A stretch of DNA of 64,000 nucleotides from contig NC_037590.1 in assembly GCF_003073045.1 (NCBI RefSeq), positions 19,867,708-19,931,707 on the forward strand, given 5' to 3'. Positions 49,501-63,249 of the stretch are shown here, one piece after another; positions within the stretch are counted from its first letter, which is position 1; each line of letters starts with the position of its first letter. The notes beneath the pieces were generated by a model. That model was given only the letters and a program-made list of their open reading frames with translations. It had not been told where the DNA came from and ran no database searches. The position numbers were made by a program, and so were the translations under genes. Source of the DNA: Pomacea canaliculata. Its lineage: Eukaryota > Mollusca > Gastropoda > Architaenioglossa > Ampullariidae.

Positions 49501-52500
49501 GACAGTACTGAAGAAGGAAGTGAGTATGAGAGATAGTTACTTTCATTTCAAGATGGGAAGACTTGTATTAAGTGTTTTGCATCCCATCAGCTTGAAAGGT
49601 AGATCAGATAATCTGATGCACTTTTTTTTGTTTCCCTTTTTTTGTCTTAGAGTGCTGTCTATGCTTGGTGAGGAGTTTGGACCACAACATCTTAAACTCA
49701 TTGCTGAGTGGGAGTCAGATGTGAAAGAAGTGTATGCATTAACTTTTGTAGAGTTTTTAAAAGATATATTTTATAGACCATATTGCTACATTTAAATTCA
49801 AACCAGAGGGATAAACATTTAAGAAATTATGAAAGTTTAGGTCTACTACAATGCAAAACTGTCTTCAAATGGCTGTGCAGAGATCTGTACAAGACAGCAT
49901 TTCCTAACATTTGGGAAAAACCCATTTATCAAGATATAGCTCTATAAACATCACCATCCACAGAGAAGGGATAAAATCATTGTCAGAAGGAATGTTCATG
50001 GATATGTTTACATTATCAAATCTATGTCCAATGGGAGTGCTGGGATTGTACTATAATTAGATGCGTTCAAAGACAATCATGACATCATAGTGTGCCTTTT
50101 CAGATAATGGGTTACGAAAAATTTAAGTTGCTCTCATTGCTAGCTCTGTGTGCCTTTTGTGGAATTTCTGTGACTGTTTTATTTCAGTTCTTAGTATTAA
50201 GTACATAGGCAGTCAGAAATATGAAAATATTGTTTGGCTTTGTAATCTATAAATTCTGGGGGCTCCTTCTTTATGTACTGAAGACTCAAGCAGAATTTTC
50301 TAAAATTAAATGACAATATATTTCTCATACAAAATGATTAGCATTAATTAAAACAATATTTTATATATACTTTTAATGGTTTTTTTGTTACCAGAGTATT
50401 ACTGTTAAAGTTTACATGCAAATATGCTTACTGATGTGCATAGACAGAAGAATATGCATCATTGTCTTTGTTGACATTCTTTGTAAACTTTGGTGCCAAA
50501 AAAAAACATTTGGGTGTCTATTTCTTGTCGGTCAAGTGTTTATCACACCATTTCAGGTCATGTTAGACCTGAGGAACAAATGCAATAAAGTTTTGACATA
50601 ATGGCTATCATAGTTGTGAAACTGGAGCCACGAAGTGGAATACTAAGATATTTTAACAGACAATTTTTTTTCCTGATACTGTAGAGTTATCAAGGATGAC
50701 AAAGAGCATATTGGAGAACATGTGTCAGTGAGTCAAGTGCGCTCCTCTGCACAGCAGCCTGTCACTGTTTCATTACAAGAGTGCTTCCAGTTGTACACAC
50801 AGGAAGAGAAGGTCAGTTGTAAGAGAAATCCATTCTTTTTGAATGAATGTAGAAACTGAGACTGTGAGCATTTTTAATTATCTCTTTTACTGGATTATTA
50901 TCCTTAATTTTATGATTTGGCTTTGTAGGATTTCATGAAAGAGTGAAATTTTCTTCCTCAGAATTATATCCAACAGTTTTCAATGAGTAATTGCAGGTTG
51001 TTTTAAAATTTGTCAGTCTTACAGTAAAAATTGTAGAGTTCGGTTTTCTAACAAAGGTATCTTTGCTGATATTATATTTAAAACTAATGATTTTTAAAAA
51101 ATGTAGTTGGCGGGAGAAGATGCGTGGCTTTGTTCTCACTGCAAGAAGCCTCAAAAAGGTGCCACCAAAACATTAGGATTGTGGTCACTACCTGATGTTC
51201 TAATTCTTCATCTTAAACGCTTCAAGCAGGTGAGTAAAAAACACAATGGTTTCAGAGGGTTTTTTTTTTGTTTGTTTGTTTCATGATAAAAGGTCAAGGT
51301 TAACACCTGTGGCATGTAAATGAACATCTAATCAGATTTGACCAATGCTTAAGATGATGCTTATTTTCCTTCTGGTCTACATTCTGTAGACAGGACTGAG
51401 GAGAAACAAGCTCAATACTCTTGTCAACTTTCCTGTGGAAAATCTGGACATGACTCCCCACATGGTACATCGAAGTGATCAGGATCTCAGGCCGGATGAT
51501 GTTACTTATGATCTGATTGGTGTTTGCAATCACTATGGCAATATGATGGGTGGTCATTACACTGGTGAGTTTGATTTACTCCAGGTTCCTATTTTTTCAA
51601 GGAAAATAAACATAAGCTCTGACTTTTAAAAAAAACTTTATATGGAGTGCTAGTTTTAAGTGTATACGTGTATACAGTTTAAAATGCACTAACACAAAAC
51701 AGTATAAGTTTTCTTTCTTCCAATCCCCCACATAGCTTTTTTTATACACTTACCAATCTCATCTTCTCATTATCACCATACATTTTTTGAAACTCTTTAT
51801 TGTCTCTTTACATTTGCGCAGCATTTTGCAAGAATGGATTGGATGGGATATGGCAGGAGTTTGATGATCGTAAAGTGCATGCTGTAGCTGAGGATGAAGT
51901 TGTCACCAAGTTCTCCTACATTCTTTTCTACCAGCGACGCAGCTTGACAAAGCTTATCAATCAGAAAATTCACACTGCTGTACACTGGGTCTTTTCTATT
52001 GATTCTTTAGTTAAACTGAATAAAACCTCATCACCACAGCGCTACAGTAACTCAGGGGTAACTAGTACTATCAAGAGGAATTCTTCCAACTATGATGATC
52101 AAGACACATCATCTTTACCTTTCCGTCGAAGTCTTAGCAAAGAGTGGAATGGACCATCAAGTCCCATTCGCAGACCTGCTATTAGACCTTTAACTCCTCA
52201 ACCTCAGCGGCGGCAGAATTTTGCTATAGATTCCTTTCAGCAGAGTCTGACTGCAAACAAACCAAGACCATCATTCAATCCCACACGGCATAGTCTTTAT
52301 CGTCATGCATCTGATGCAGGCATGCAAGGTAGGAAGATTGAACTAGAGGCTAAAACTTCGGAGGTCTACAAGAAAGAGCAAACTGAACTTGAGCATAAGC
52401 ATGCAGAAAGCAGTAGTCAGTCTCAGCCACATGTCCTTCAGGTTCAGCTGCCTCCTAAACCCAATGTTCCTCAGAAGAGCAAAGACCTGATGGAAAGTGA

Positions 52501-54452
52501 GATACCTAGAACGTTGAGAACAGAAATTCTACAGCCTCAGCTAGCTCATCTACCTGTAGATGGTAAACACGGAGATAAAATCCATGACTCACATCAAATG
52601 GAACAGCAACAAATGCATGAATCACCAGGACTGTCTAGTAAAGTTGATGTAGATACACAATCTACCATCAGTCCTGACCCTCAACAGAACTGTTTACGAT
52701 CAACAAAATCAATAGATGTTTCGGTTGTGGACCATTCATTCAGACCTTTTCAGGATCATCAGCCTGCCCCAAGAACATCATCGCAATTTTCTCATAGGCC
52801 ATACCAAAATGATGTATACTCACGGGTTTTGCCACACCCAAAGGTCTATGAATCTCAGTCATCTCGATCTTCTAGTGACACTCAGAGTTCTTGTGACTCT
52901 CCTAGCTCACAGTCAGGACAATTTGACCTTCTTGATTCTAGAATTTCTTCGTTTCCTAACGATCCTGCTTCCTTTGACAGGAAGCTGGCAGAAACCAAGG
53001 ACAGCGAATCAAGTAGTCAGGCCCCTCCCTTGTTGACCAGATCAGGAGTATCCAACATACCACGTCCACTTACTACCAAACCTCCTTTGCCACCAAAATC
53101 AGTAGGTGGAAAAATTGGAGATGGTGCTCGGGTACTAGATAGCATATCTAGTGGAGCATCTGTTATGAATCGCCCAAACAGTTATCATCTTTCTATCACA
53201 ACTTCCCCTACCTCATCACCAAGGAGAGATATCCAGCCACCACCATCTCCTGCACCAAAAGAAAACACCAGAGAAATTCAACATCGTCTTAGTGAGAGAG
53301 AAATAAGGGATTCAGATCACCTCCCTAAAACAGCAAGGCCCTCAGCAAGGGATATCCCACTGTGGAACAACCAACGAGAGGTTCTACTTCCAGATGACAA
53401 GGCCTCTACCACAAGCCCAGTTTCAAGGGATAAACAAGAAAGTAATCTTAAAATGGGAGGCCTTGTGCGAGAGCTTAATGAACGCTTTGGAACAAGGATG
53501 TCACCTGTTGAAGGTTGGTTATTGACTGAAAGCTCTAGACCAAAATTGTTTTGCATATTTGGTGTGGTTGGGAATATTGTTACTAAACTGCTTGGTTTAA
53601 CTTGTCTTTTTGGGCTGGGTGGAATGGAAAATGTATGCATGAGTATGAGGTATCTAGCAATCATATAATTTTACTACTATGTATGGGAAATCTCCAGTCA
53701 GTATGCTTCATGTTGAGTTAGAGATTTATCAGAAAGGCACTCCTTATTAATCTGCTGCTCTGATCTACAGAGGTACTTTTCAACTAGCTCAGCAGTTTGT
53801 AGTGTTATTTTTCAGATAAGATTCTCCATTTTCCCAAATTCTGAATAATCGTTTCTTTTTGCGCTTTTATGTTTTTAGTCTAAGCTCAATGGTGATTTAT
53901 TTTTTCAATATCATAAAATGTGCAGGTTAAGTGTGTTCTTTTTAAAATTTAAAAAGTTCTTGAATTTTTTTTTCCCCAGCCGACCGCTCATTCAGAAGTA
54001 GAAGACCACATGGGGTGCCTGATCAGAAGTTTGCAACCATAGCACGTGGCAATCGAGATATGCGTTCAGAACGTCGTGAACCTATAGCACCACCCATGGT
54101 TCCAAGATCTTCTACAGACTATAATATACTGTACCACAGTAATCTGACTAGCCCTAGCCTGGCCCTTTCCTCTGCACAGAGGTATTCAGGGCACAGTGGA
54201 TTTTCCCCTCCTGCTGACAGACTGTCCATGTCCAGCAGCAGTGGAAGTTATGGCAAGTCATCTTTAGAGGATAGATATGGCATTGAGCGCAGTGTAGTCC
54301 TTAGTGGACCGCAGTATGCAATCCGAGAACCAACAATGGTTGTGAGAGAGAACAGGTCTCAAATTTACCGTGGTCCCATGTTCCAGCATAGCAGGCCAAA
54401 GAAGGCTGCTGATGACATTACTGCTCCACATTTGCGGGAGTCCTCAGTTTGA
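40504..54452 (+). CDS. USP31/USP43: Ubiquitin carboxyl-terminal hydrolase, USP31/USP43 type
   Basis: Cysteine-protease deubiquitinase (peptidase C19). Eleven exons: 40504-41448, 45454-45789, 47549-47751, 48569-48680, 48963-49066, 49651-49731, 50685-50811, 51107-51229, 51390-51564, 51822-53513, 53980-54452; 4371 bases, 1456 residues, all phases consistent. The start is the first ATG after an in-frame TAA at 40492. Order: basic/acidic N-terminal region (1-180); catalytic Cys194 in [39 protein letters not shown]; a zinc-ribbon-like pair SLTCPYC...[18 protein letters not shown]; and His733 in [15 protein letters not shown], then DDRKV and SYILFYQRR. The [34 protein letters not shown] block and DUSP-like insert are typical of USP31/USP43. 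A roughly 680-residue Ser/Pro-rich, probably disordered tail follows, with PPLPPK SH3-ligand-like motifs. Donor choice at 49731 (GT|gtatgc) is fixed by phase. Confidence 0.93.
41659..41950. mobile_element. Nested Tc1/mariner-type MITE with TA target duplication
   Basis: 292 bp unit flanked by TA at 41657-41658 and 41951-41952. Ends: CAGAGGGTCCTTGACTTACG on the left and the inverted GGTTAGGTC/AGACCTCCTG end on the right. The corresponding position in the right arm of the host transposon reads CAGTACTTGCTG uninterrupted, giving the empty site. Non-coding. Confidence 0.8.
42790..43330 (+). pseudogene. Degenerate transposase fragment inside the intron-1 transposon
   Basis: Reading across several frame breaks gives [40 protein letters not shown] (with a nearby ECH..S.C), then the open frame 43014-43268 containing [40 protein letters not shown] and [12 protein letters not shown]. 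The H-D-E-C...C and VESFNN...Y.TKR patterns occur in transposase-derived proteins abundant in cnidarian and mollusc genomes; I cannot name the superfamily with certainty. Stops and shifts mean it is inactive. Confidence 0.5.
44630..45453. other. Remainder of USP intron 1
   Basis: AT-rich intron sequence between the transposon's right end and USP exon 2. A stretch at 44780-44850 (GCTGCTTTGCCATGAATTGCCTTAG...) faintly resembles the SINE 3' block at 19790-19915. Nothing else recognised. Confidence 0.35.
46160..46590 (-). mobile_element. RTE-like LINE 3' fragment in USP intron 2
   Basis: Minus-strand open frame with [50 protein letters not shown], and GRPKQTW towards the 3' end. This is the standard C-terminal end of the LINE group also seen at 61820-63240. 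Only the last ~130 codons remain; inserted antisense to the USP gene. Confidence 0.75.
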
Positions 54453-57400
54453 AGGCTGGGTATTTGCCTTAACTGCTGATAGGCAGGACTGTGTTCCAAT
54501 TTGCATTTGGTTTTTTTTTTTTTGGAATGGTGTTATGTGAAGAAGCTGTTCCTATGAAGAAGCTGTTGAGTATAATCTGCAACCATTTGCTGATTGGTTA
54601 CCATGGTTTTTGGAGTGTAAAACATTGTCAGGAAAATTCCTGTGAACTTAAACCTGATTCAGGTGATTGTCCGTGGATATTTTGTTTGGAGATTTGCACG
54701 ATGAACTTGAGAATTACATAAGGATTACCTACATTGGTATCAGTACCTGTTTACTTCCAGTCCATGGTGGGTAAAATCCTTGCTTATGGTAGTGATGCAT
54801 TTTAATATGAAAGTGCTTCATGAAGTAAGGAGACGCATTTGTGGAGAGTGATTTAAATGGCAAACGCGATGTTACAAAACAATCCTTCTAGTGGTCCCAT
54901 TGTGTTCAAGTGTGAGGATTTTGTGTTGTGCAGGGAAATTAGAGGTTGTTAACCGTACTTTGCAGAATTATGGATTTATGTGATCGGACACAGTAATCAA
55001 GATTAAACCATTGTGTTTTGTTTTGACTGCCATCAGAAGAGTTGTTGTAATTAAACCTAGCATAAGATGTTATCAGTAGAATCAAATTTTTAAGTCCCAT
55101 GTTGAACCGCAAAAATACTCAGTAGCTGAAATGCAATATTATCTCACTTCACACTGTTCCGTTCACTTCTGTATGTGTGAGAGAGAGAAAGAGAGAAATA
55201 GAATACTGCTAGAATATTACGCAGGCCTTTTCAGTAAATTTGAGTTTCCCTATTTTACCCCTTCCCAATACATAAATAGGCATAGGAAATACCTCTGCAC
55301 CTGACTGGCCGATTGTTGGTTGTTGATATGTTTTGGTATGCAGCACACTGAACTCACAGCCACAGTAAGAAATGTGCTTTACAAATTCAATAATTACCAT
55401 AAGGAAGAGATAAATGTGTGTGTGTGAGAGAAAGAGAGAGCAAGGATAGGTAAATAAAAAAATTGAAAACAGTTTCTTCAATTTTTTTTCCTATTTTTGT
55501 TCCTAACTTTGAATGTTTTTCCCAGAGGATACAATGCTTTGAGAATTTATGCATGACATTCCTAGAACATATCAAGTTTGTAGTGCTTAAACTTTTGTGG
55601 GTATGGAGAGTCTGCTATATACATATTCTTTCCCAATCATTCTTTCTGTTAATAGCATTAATATACCAAACCCAAGATTTAGCAGTGCCACATAATTTTA
55701 AAGTGGGTGAGAATATTCTTCTGTGCAAAACTGACAACTAGGTTATTATTTTGTTAATATTATAAAGGAATAATCTTTTAAAAAATGAATTGGTGATTTG
55801 ATTGTGGTCAATAATGGTAATTCATTAAAGCTGAAAGATTAAAAATTACAGCCTTTCTCATTTGCATTTGCTTTTAAAAAATATCACAACTCTGATTGGG
55901 TGAAAACAAGAACATGAAAACAGTTTCCTAAGCATATAATGCCTTTTATTGCCATTTTTCAGTTAATGAGAGATTAGTAGCATTCACAGAGTGATTTCAT
56001 ATTAATCTGATAGGAAAGGTCCCAAATTAACAGTTGTCATATATTTTACCGTCTTTCAGAAAATGCTTGAGTAGCAAAGTGCCATTATGCAGTTCTGTTA
56101 TGCCGTGTCCCCATTCCTTCACATAGAATTAGGCTTCAGAGATCAGTTGCCTGGGGTCAGTAATGTTAGATGTAAAATGACATTGTCAAACACTTGTTGG
56201 CTGAAATGAGTATTTCTGTAAAATTCAAGGTTTGAGTATAGAGTGGTCTGCATGCTTATGAAATATTTTGAAAGAGAAAATACATATCTAAGCAACATAA
56301 GAAAACAACAAAAAAAAACCCAAATGTGATTTCAGGGGAAAATGCCATGGCTGTGATTTGGAAAATGTAATGAGAATATATGCAACAACACCCTCTCCCC
56401 GAGGGTGGGGGGAACTGTCACCAAGAGTTCATATTGTATTTAGCATGGAAAAGTCTGTGATAGTTGCTTTGTTTGAAGTAATTGTGTCAACATTTTTTTG
56501 TCTTCTGTTTTTCTTTTATCTTCTCATTCAATGCACATGCACATACAATCCACACGTCTGAAAATGTGAAATGTTCTGTACATGATGTAGCTGGGTTTTG
56601 AAAACAGTTTTTGTATTTGTTTACCCCAGAAATATCCTGAAAATTATTGGTGTTTTTCAATGTTTTATAAAATCTTTGGTGGTGGTTTGGAGGGAGGTGA
56701 AACTGTCAAAATATATTTTGTTTTTTAAAACATTGTTTATGCATACTAAATATATTTGAATTGAGGTTATGATTATCCATTTACTTAGTGTCTGATGTTT
56801 TTATTTCTAATAATTTCTAAACATGCATACCTACACCAACCAGAATTACCCAGATCAGAATATGAGTTGTGGATTTTTTGTGATGCTGAACTTAGGAGGA
56901 AAGTATTCTTATACCTCATGTCCTAATATATCATACTGCCAGTTGAACACATCTGTCTCTAAGCTAAACAAGACATAAGCTTTGAGAAGAAAGAACTTTC
57001 AGTAGAAAAGATTCTGTAGACAGTGTTCGTGTGTAATTCTGTAAGTGTAATTGACACCGTCATCCATATACTGATATTAATAGCACAGTATTGTTATCAT
57101 TTTGGTATTGTATTTACAAGACTCAATACTGTAGTTTGAAAAGGTTTCATGAGGTATTCCCTTTGCTTGTGCCTGTGTGTGCGCATGCTTGTGAATGCAA
57201 TGTGCATAAGTGGTTTGATGGGCAGGAATGTGTACAGGATTTTATAAAATTAGAGTGATTTCCATGACTACATGTTGACATCATCACATGTTTTTACATG
57301 TTGCAGTTGTGATTAAGAATGTGTTATGATTACATGTTTACATTCTCACATATTGCAGATGTGATTAGCTGGTTGTTTGCTATTGCTGCGACTTAAGTAT

Positions 57401-60400
57401 GCATCCCGGAAAGGTTAGAGCAGATATTTCGGCAATGAAGTTATGCCTTTTTCCAAAGTCCATTGTTTTTGTTATAATTGCGCCCAGTTTTATCACAATA
57501 TTTTTCTTGCATATATTGCTATTGTTTCTTGTGAAGAAGTCTTGTTGTGAAATGAAAAGAATCATAAGCCACAACAGGATAAATTGAAATAGAGTGACAA
57601 TTATTTTGTCTCATAAGGTCTCTGTGACCACGATGTTCTCATATACCTGCGATGCAGGTGTTTGTTCCATGCTTACCTGATGTGCTTTTATCCAGAAATA
57701 TTTTCCTTTAAATTCATCCCACTAAAGCTTTATATTTCACACACATTCCTTTATCATCTTTAAAATTCTGCAGTTATAAAGCTGTGACATAAAAATAGGT
57801 GATATCCAGCTTGAATTTTGTGCTGCATCAGCAACTTAAACAGCATAACTGTAATACCCATTATGTACACTTCATTCTATATGAAAAGAGAACAAGACTA
57901 CTTCTTTGGTGTTCACTTTTTTTAATGGCTATAGGGGTCAACCCTAAAAATGTTTTATTTCCAATTAAGAATAAGAAGATATGGGGTCATACAAAGCTAG
58001 CTGATGATAAAAAAGCAGGCAAGGTAGGGAATATAATTGTCTAAAGCTATGCTATTTTTTTTTTTTTTTTTTTGGCAAATGCTACATTGTAGGCTGTGAG
58101 GATGATGCACGTATTGCACCTGGTTCTAGCTGGTAGCTACTCGCACACACACATGTACATGCATGCATGGAGCGTAATTTATTGTGTTTTTATCAGTTCT
58201 TCTGAAAGGGGTACTTTTGCAAATCCCTCTTTATCTAATTTTAGATGCTGCTATTTTTACTAATCATAAAACCATGACATTATTACTGTGCTCAGATTGT
58301 CTTGACATTTATTGTTAATATTCTGTTTTAAAAAGCATTCCTTAACCCTCACTTGTACAGTTTTCATTGGAGTGGAAGAAAAATTATAATGATGCTCCCT
58401 TTTATGTATTTGTGAAAAGTTAACATGCCAACCAGTCACATAATATCTTTAAAGTTTAGATGCCAAGATTTTTGGATATATTTGCCATAAATGGAATGCA
58501 AAGGAATGACGAGTGGCATACAAGAATATGAGCTGTTATGTTAAAGAGCTCAGGAGTTTTAGGGTTTCCCATCCTGTAAAAATAATATTTTCTAGGGATC
58601 AGAAAATGTAAGTGATTTGGTTTCTGTAAATATAAAAGTTAAGGTTGGAGCTATCATTGTTTAGCCTCTAGTAAACCAGACAAGAAAAGTGATATTTCAT
58701 GATTACTTGCTATCAGTGACATTTTATTACATGTATAAAAACAGGGATAAAAGTCATGATATGAACAGTTATACATTGATGTGTTTTTTCAATCATTGTT
58801 CAAAAAGACTAATATTTTTTTTATTAGGGGTGAGAGGTGGGGCTAAACCCCAACAATTTATGAAAACCATTTTTTTCATAATCATCTTAGCTAAGGACAT
58901 TAATCAAGAAGCACAATATACATGGCTGGTGGTGTGAATTTCTTCAGGATTTGCAGAAAATGAGCTTAAAACTGCTTGATAAAGTTATAAATGAAGAGCA
59001 CAATTTTTTTTTTTTAATAACCACACCAAATAGTATCAGATACTGGAGAAAACAATGTTATGACATTAAGTCTCAAAGTGGTCAGTTCATATATTTGTAA
59101 TTCATACATAAACAAGTGTCAGTTTTTCATGTGTAGAATGTGTGTAAAACATGCAAGAGAGTCTAAATCAGTTAAAGAAAGTTTGCCAAAGGGCTTTGAA
59201 AATGTGAATGATTTAGGATTCTAAAAACAAAAGACTATTGTTGGTGTGGGGGGGGGGGCTTATCATTTAAGATTTTTTTTTTTAACCAGATATAAGAAGC
59301 TGTTATTTTGTCATTATTATCAAATGTAAGTTACAGTATTGTAAGCATAAAAAACGATACTAATAATGAAAGCAGTTTCTTTATATCAGGGATAAAACAA
59401 ATTCAACAGCATATACATTAATTTTTAAAAGTCTTCGTTTTTCTGGCTGGTTGGTAAACCCCCAGTAATTTTAACGGAGGGTCTATAAATGGGAAACACC
59501 AAAGTATTCTTAATTTTTTTTCACAGGTATTAATGAAGGACTAACTATTATTTGATTATAATAATTTGATGATTATAAAGCATTTCCAATCTTCCTCGCT
59601 ATCACCACCACCAAGATTGACAGGATGACAAATGCCACAGAGATTAAGTGTTCATCAGGGTATCATCTCATTGATGAAGATATGGAGAAAAGATGCTTCC
59701 TCTTGGGATTTGAGTTGCAGGATATTCACAAAGCAGAGCTACAAACATAACTGATAAAAATGTCAATCGTAATGTTCATTGTATATATAAAAACTGATTT
59801 TTTTATTATTATTATTATTTGGAAGAACATTGGGGTATGCATGTGCTTGACTGACCTATGCATTTGTCCCTGATCTTGCCAGACTGCATTAAAGTTTACA
59901 AGTTTCATGCTGTCCCGTATTATGCAACATATTATCATCCAATTCTCAGAATATCCTCTAGGGAAAAAAAATTTACAAGAGCTTCTACTTATAAAAACAA
60001 GATGAACTTGGTGTTATAGTCTGCAGGAATTCTGATATTAAGCTGTCTGCCAGAGTTTAATGTCTGGAAGACAAATGTTCCTCTAAGTATGTTGCAGCCG
60101 AAGACTTTGTGGAAGAGTGTGTCTAACCTTAACAACTATTTTCTTGTTCTTGACTAGGCATAACCTCATAGTAACCACAAAGTCCTCATGAGCATTGGTC
60201 ATGTCTTCAGAATGGGTAAAGGGTAGCTGTAGTAAAACAAGTCTTTTCCTAGTAATATTCTGTGAAACATTTGTTGCAAGAGTACAAACTGCAGTATTGT
60301 AACATCCTTGTCATTCTTTCAGAATAGGTGCAATGTATATTTGTCTAGTAGTGGTAGCACTTGTGTGGAATTAGGACATGAATGCTTCATTATCAGCATT

Positions 60401-61817
60401 TTAAATTTAAAATGATGGAGGTCCTTGCATGTGTTGTATTTTTGTAATACCCTAATGCACACCCATACTATAATACCTAAGGGATAATGCTTACATATAT
60501 ATATATTATGTGTATATATTTGTGATTTTTTATTCTGTAAAATTCATTGGTGCTTTGCAATGTTCAGACATTTAGAGGTTTTTTTTTTTGTGTACTTTTG
60601 GGCAGTCAAATGTTTGCAGATGTTCAGAGTTTGTTTTCATAATTACAGTAGCTCTTCTAACCCTGAACAAACAGACCAAGATTGCAATGATTCTCATCAT
60701 ATTCATATTATCAGTGATTTTATACTCGTTACATAACGTGGAAATTTTTGTTAAGTGGCAGAGATGAGGTGGGCGTGAGGGGGTGGGGGTGGAATTGCTT
60801 TCGCTTCTTAGATCTTGACAATACATTCATGCATAGAATGCATATTGAAATGTTGTGTATGTGCGAGTGCTCAAAGCTTGAGCTTTGTGTCATATATACA
60901 TATAAAATGGTAAAACCCTTTTCTTGCCTTTTTCTTTTCCCACCACCTCTTTTAAGTGTTTTGGAAAGCCAGTTAAATTTTGTAATATGACTCTTTCACC
61001 TTTTAAAAAAATATATAATTTACAAACATTTATTTTATTTAATCAGACTTAAATGAACCTTATGTTCATAATGTTGTTCTAAAGCAGCCTGTGTGTTGCA
61101 CTTGTTGAAACGGTATAAAGACATACAGATCATTTTTATGAGCACACACACACAAATCTTAAAATGCTTGTTGAATGAAAACACTTGTTGAAGGTAATAT
61201 GATGTGAGAATTAGATAACAGGCATGGTAACCACTGAAACACGCGAAAAAGTAAAAAATGATTCAAAAGGACAAAAAGTGAAAATACTGAATTGTAACAA
61301 AATTTCAGGAATGGCTTGAAATATCTTAAAATCTCATGGCCTTAAAGGGTGAGGAAAAAAAAAAGGCAGCCACAAATGTACAAAACGCCTTAAAATTTGA
61401 CATTGCTACCCTCAAATTGTCATGTAACATTTGTTAACATGCACCCAAAAGAGAACCAAAAACATCATTAAGAAATCAATCTTTTCTCCGTATTTTGCAT
61501 GTTGCTATCTGTTAATTTGACATGAATGTGCTAGATAAGAAGACAACAGTTTTTCCGTCTCTCCTCTCAAGAAAACATTGCAGAGAAATAAACATGAGCA
61601 AGAAGTACTCCATCTTCACAGCCTATGATAGTGAACACGACACGACCAATTCCCTTGCAATGCATACTGTATTGACCTGTGTAGACTGTCCTAAACTGAC
61701 AAATTCATGGTAATAACAGACTTAGATTTTTAAAATCATGTTTTAACTTGTTAACAAATGATATTAAAAATTGTCTCAATTATCCTGTTAAAAAGTGCAC
61801 GAAAAATTAAGACAACA
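54453..61817. other. USP 3'UTR and intergenic AT-rich region
   Basis: About 7.4 kb with no conserved reading frame. It contains microsatellites (GAGAGAGAAAGAGAG near 55180; GTGTGTGTGAGAG near 55415), several poly-A/poly-T runs (58046-58073, 59001-59016), and a diverged tandem pair near 57285-57370 (ACATGTT...CACATRTTGCAG.TGTGATTA). The proximal part is presumably the USP 3'UTR; several AATAAA hexamers make its end ambiguous. Confidence 0.45.
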
Positions 61818-61819
61818 GG

Positions 61820-63240
61820 GAACATCGTAAGGGGAGACTATCATCTACTCTGGACATGAAAACCCTGACCATACACAAGGAGTAGCAGTACTGATGACAC
61901 CGGAGGCTGTAAGAGCACTAATAGTATGGGAACCAGTTTCCCCACCATTCATGTCAGCTCAGTTCAACCCCAAAGGAAAAAAGATCACCATCATCCAGTA
62001 CTATGCACGTATCAACACAGCTAAAGAAGGTGAAAAGGAAGAATTTTACAACTCCCAACAAGCGCTGGTTAATCGTACTCCAAAACGAGACCTGAAGATC
62101 GTAATGGGCGACATAAATGTCAAAGTTGGAAATGACAACATAGACAAAGGACACATAATGAGAAAGCATGGAGTGGGCAACTGCAACGAGAATGGTGAGC
62201 AATTCACAGACTTCTGCTTGTTCAATGACCTTGTAGACGGAGGCACATTCTTTCCACACAAAACCATTCACAAGACCACCTAGACTTCACCAGATGAACA
62301 TACAGAAAGCTAGATCGACCACATCACAATTAATTGCCAATTTAGAAGGAGTCTGCTAGATGGCAGATGCAGCCAAAGACCACCGTCTTCTTGTGGCAAC
62401 CATGAAGATAAAGCTGAGGTCCTTCCGTGACTATCAGACAGACCGCACCATAATTTCAACGTTCAATGTTAAAGACCGCAGAATGCAAAAGAGTTCAACT
62501 GTGAAGTTAAAAACAGGTTTGCGGCGCTGGATGGAGGCCGACAAAAACAATTCGGAAGTGTCAGAACAAGCAGCTGGGCAATAATAACACAAAGAGACTA
62601 TACGGAAATCAGGAAAGAAAAACACATGCACCATCTGGAATAGACAACAGCCATTTTCCAAGTTAACACACCACCAGAAATCATCAAAGCCATCAAGAGT
62701 GGCAGATTCCGCAGAGGCACTCAAGGTAGATCCAAAAGTGCAGAAGAAGCAGCGATGACTGGCTGGCTGACATCAACCTCCACAAGTAAAAAGCCCTACT
62801 CAACTAACGCCGTGCCAGTAGCTGAGGCTATATTACGGCAAGCAGCCAGCCCTGTAAACAGGTCTTACAGAGACTGTTTCAGTTACCTTGGAATCATAGT
62901 CAGCAAAGGAGGTACAGATGAAAATGTAAGAAGCCGAATAAATAAAGCCATGCTTGCACTTCACATCCTGCGACCTATCTGGAACTTCAAGGCTTTTATC
63001 TATACACACCAAGATCCGCATCTTTAACGAAAACGTAAAGTCAGTCCTTCTATATGGATCTGATACATGGCATGTGACAAAAACCATCACCACCAAGATA
63101 CAGACAGTCGTCAACAGATGTCTGCGCCACATTCTCAACATCTGAGAAGATCTCCAATACAGACCTATGGGAAAGGACCAACCAAAAACCTGCCAGCCAA
63201 GACATCAGGAAGCGAAAGTGTGGCTGGATCGGTCCCACCC
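61820..63240 (+). mobile_element. RTE-like LINE with internal deletion
   Basis: The 5' part encodes an apurinic-type endonuclease domain: SAQFNPKGKKITIIQYYARI, TPKRDLKIVMGDINVKVGND, NGEQFTDFCLFNDLVDGGTF and PHKTIHKTT, followed after a stop by a DHHLLVAT-like motif (here DAAKDHRLLVATMKIKL). At 62600-62760 only scraps precede the jump to the C-terminal tail: CFSYLGIIVSKGGTDENVRS (62870 on), INKAMLALHILRPIWNFKAF, and KSVLLYGSDTWHVTKT. The catalytic reverse transcriptase core (YADD region) is missing, so the element cannot be autonomous. Confidence 0.8.
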
Positions 63241-63249
63241 TTCAAACAT

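Noticed and set aside
51800..51821. Apparent start of a separate 622-codon gene at 51800
   Set aside because: The region before 51822 is intron (acceptor TTTGCGCAG); the frame is USP exon 10 continuing from the catalytic His exon.
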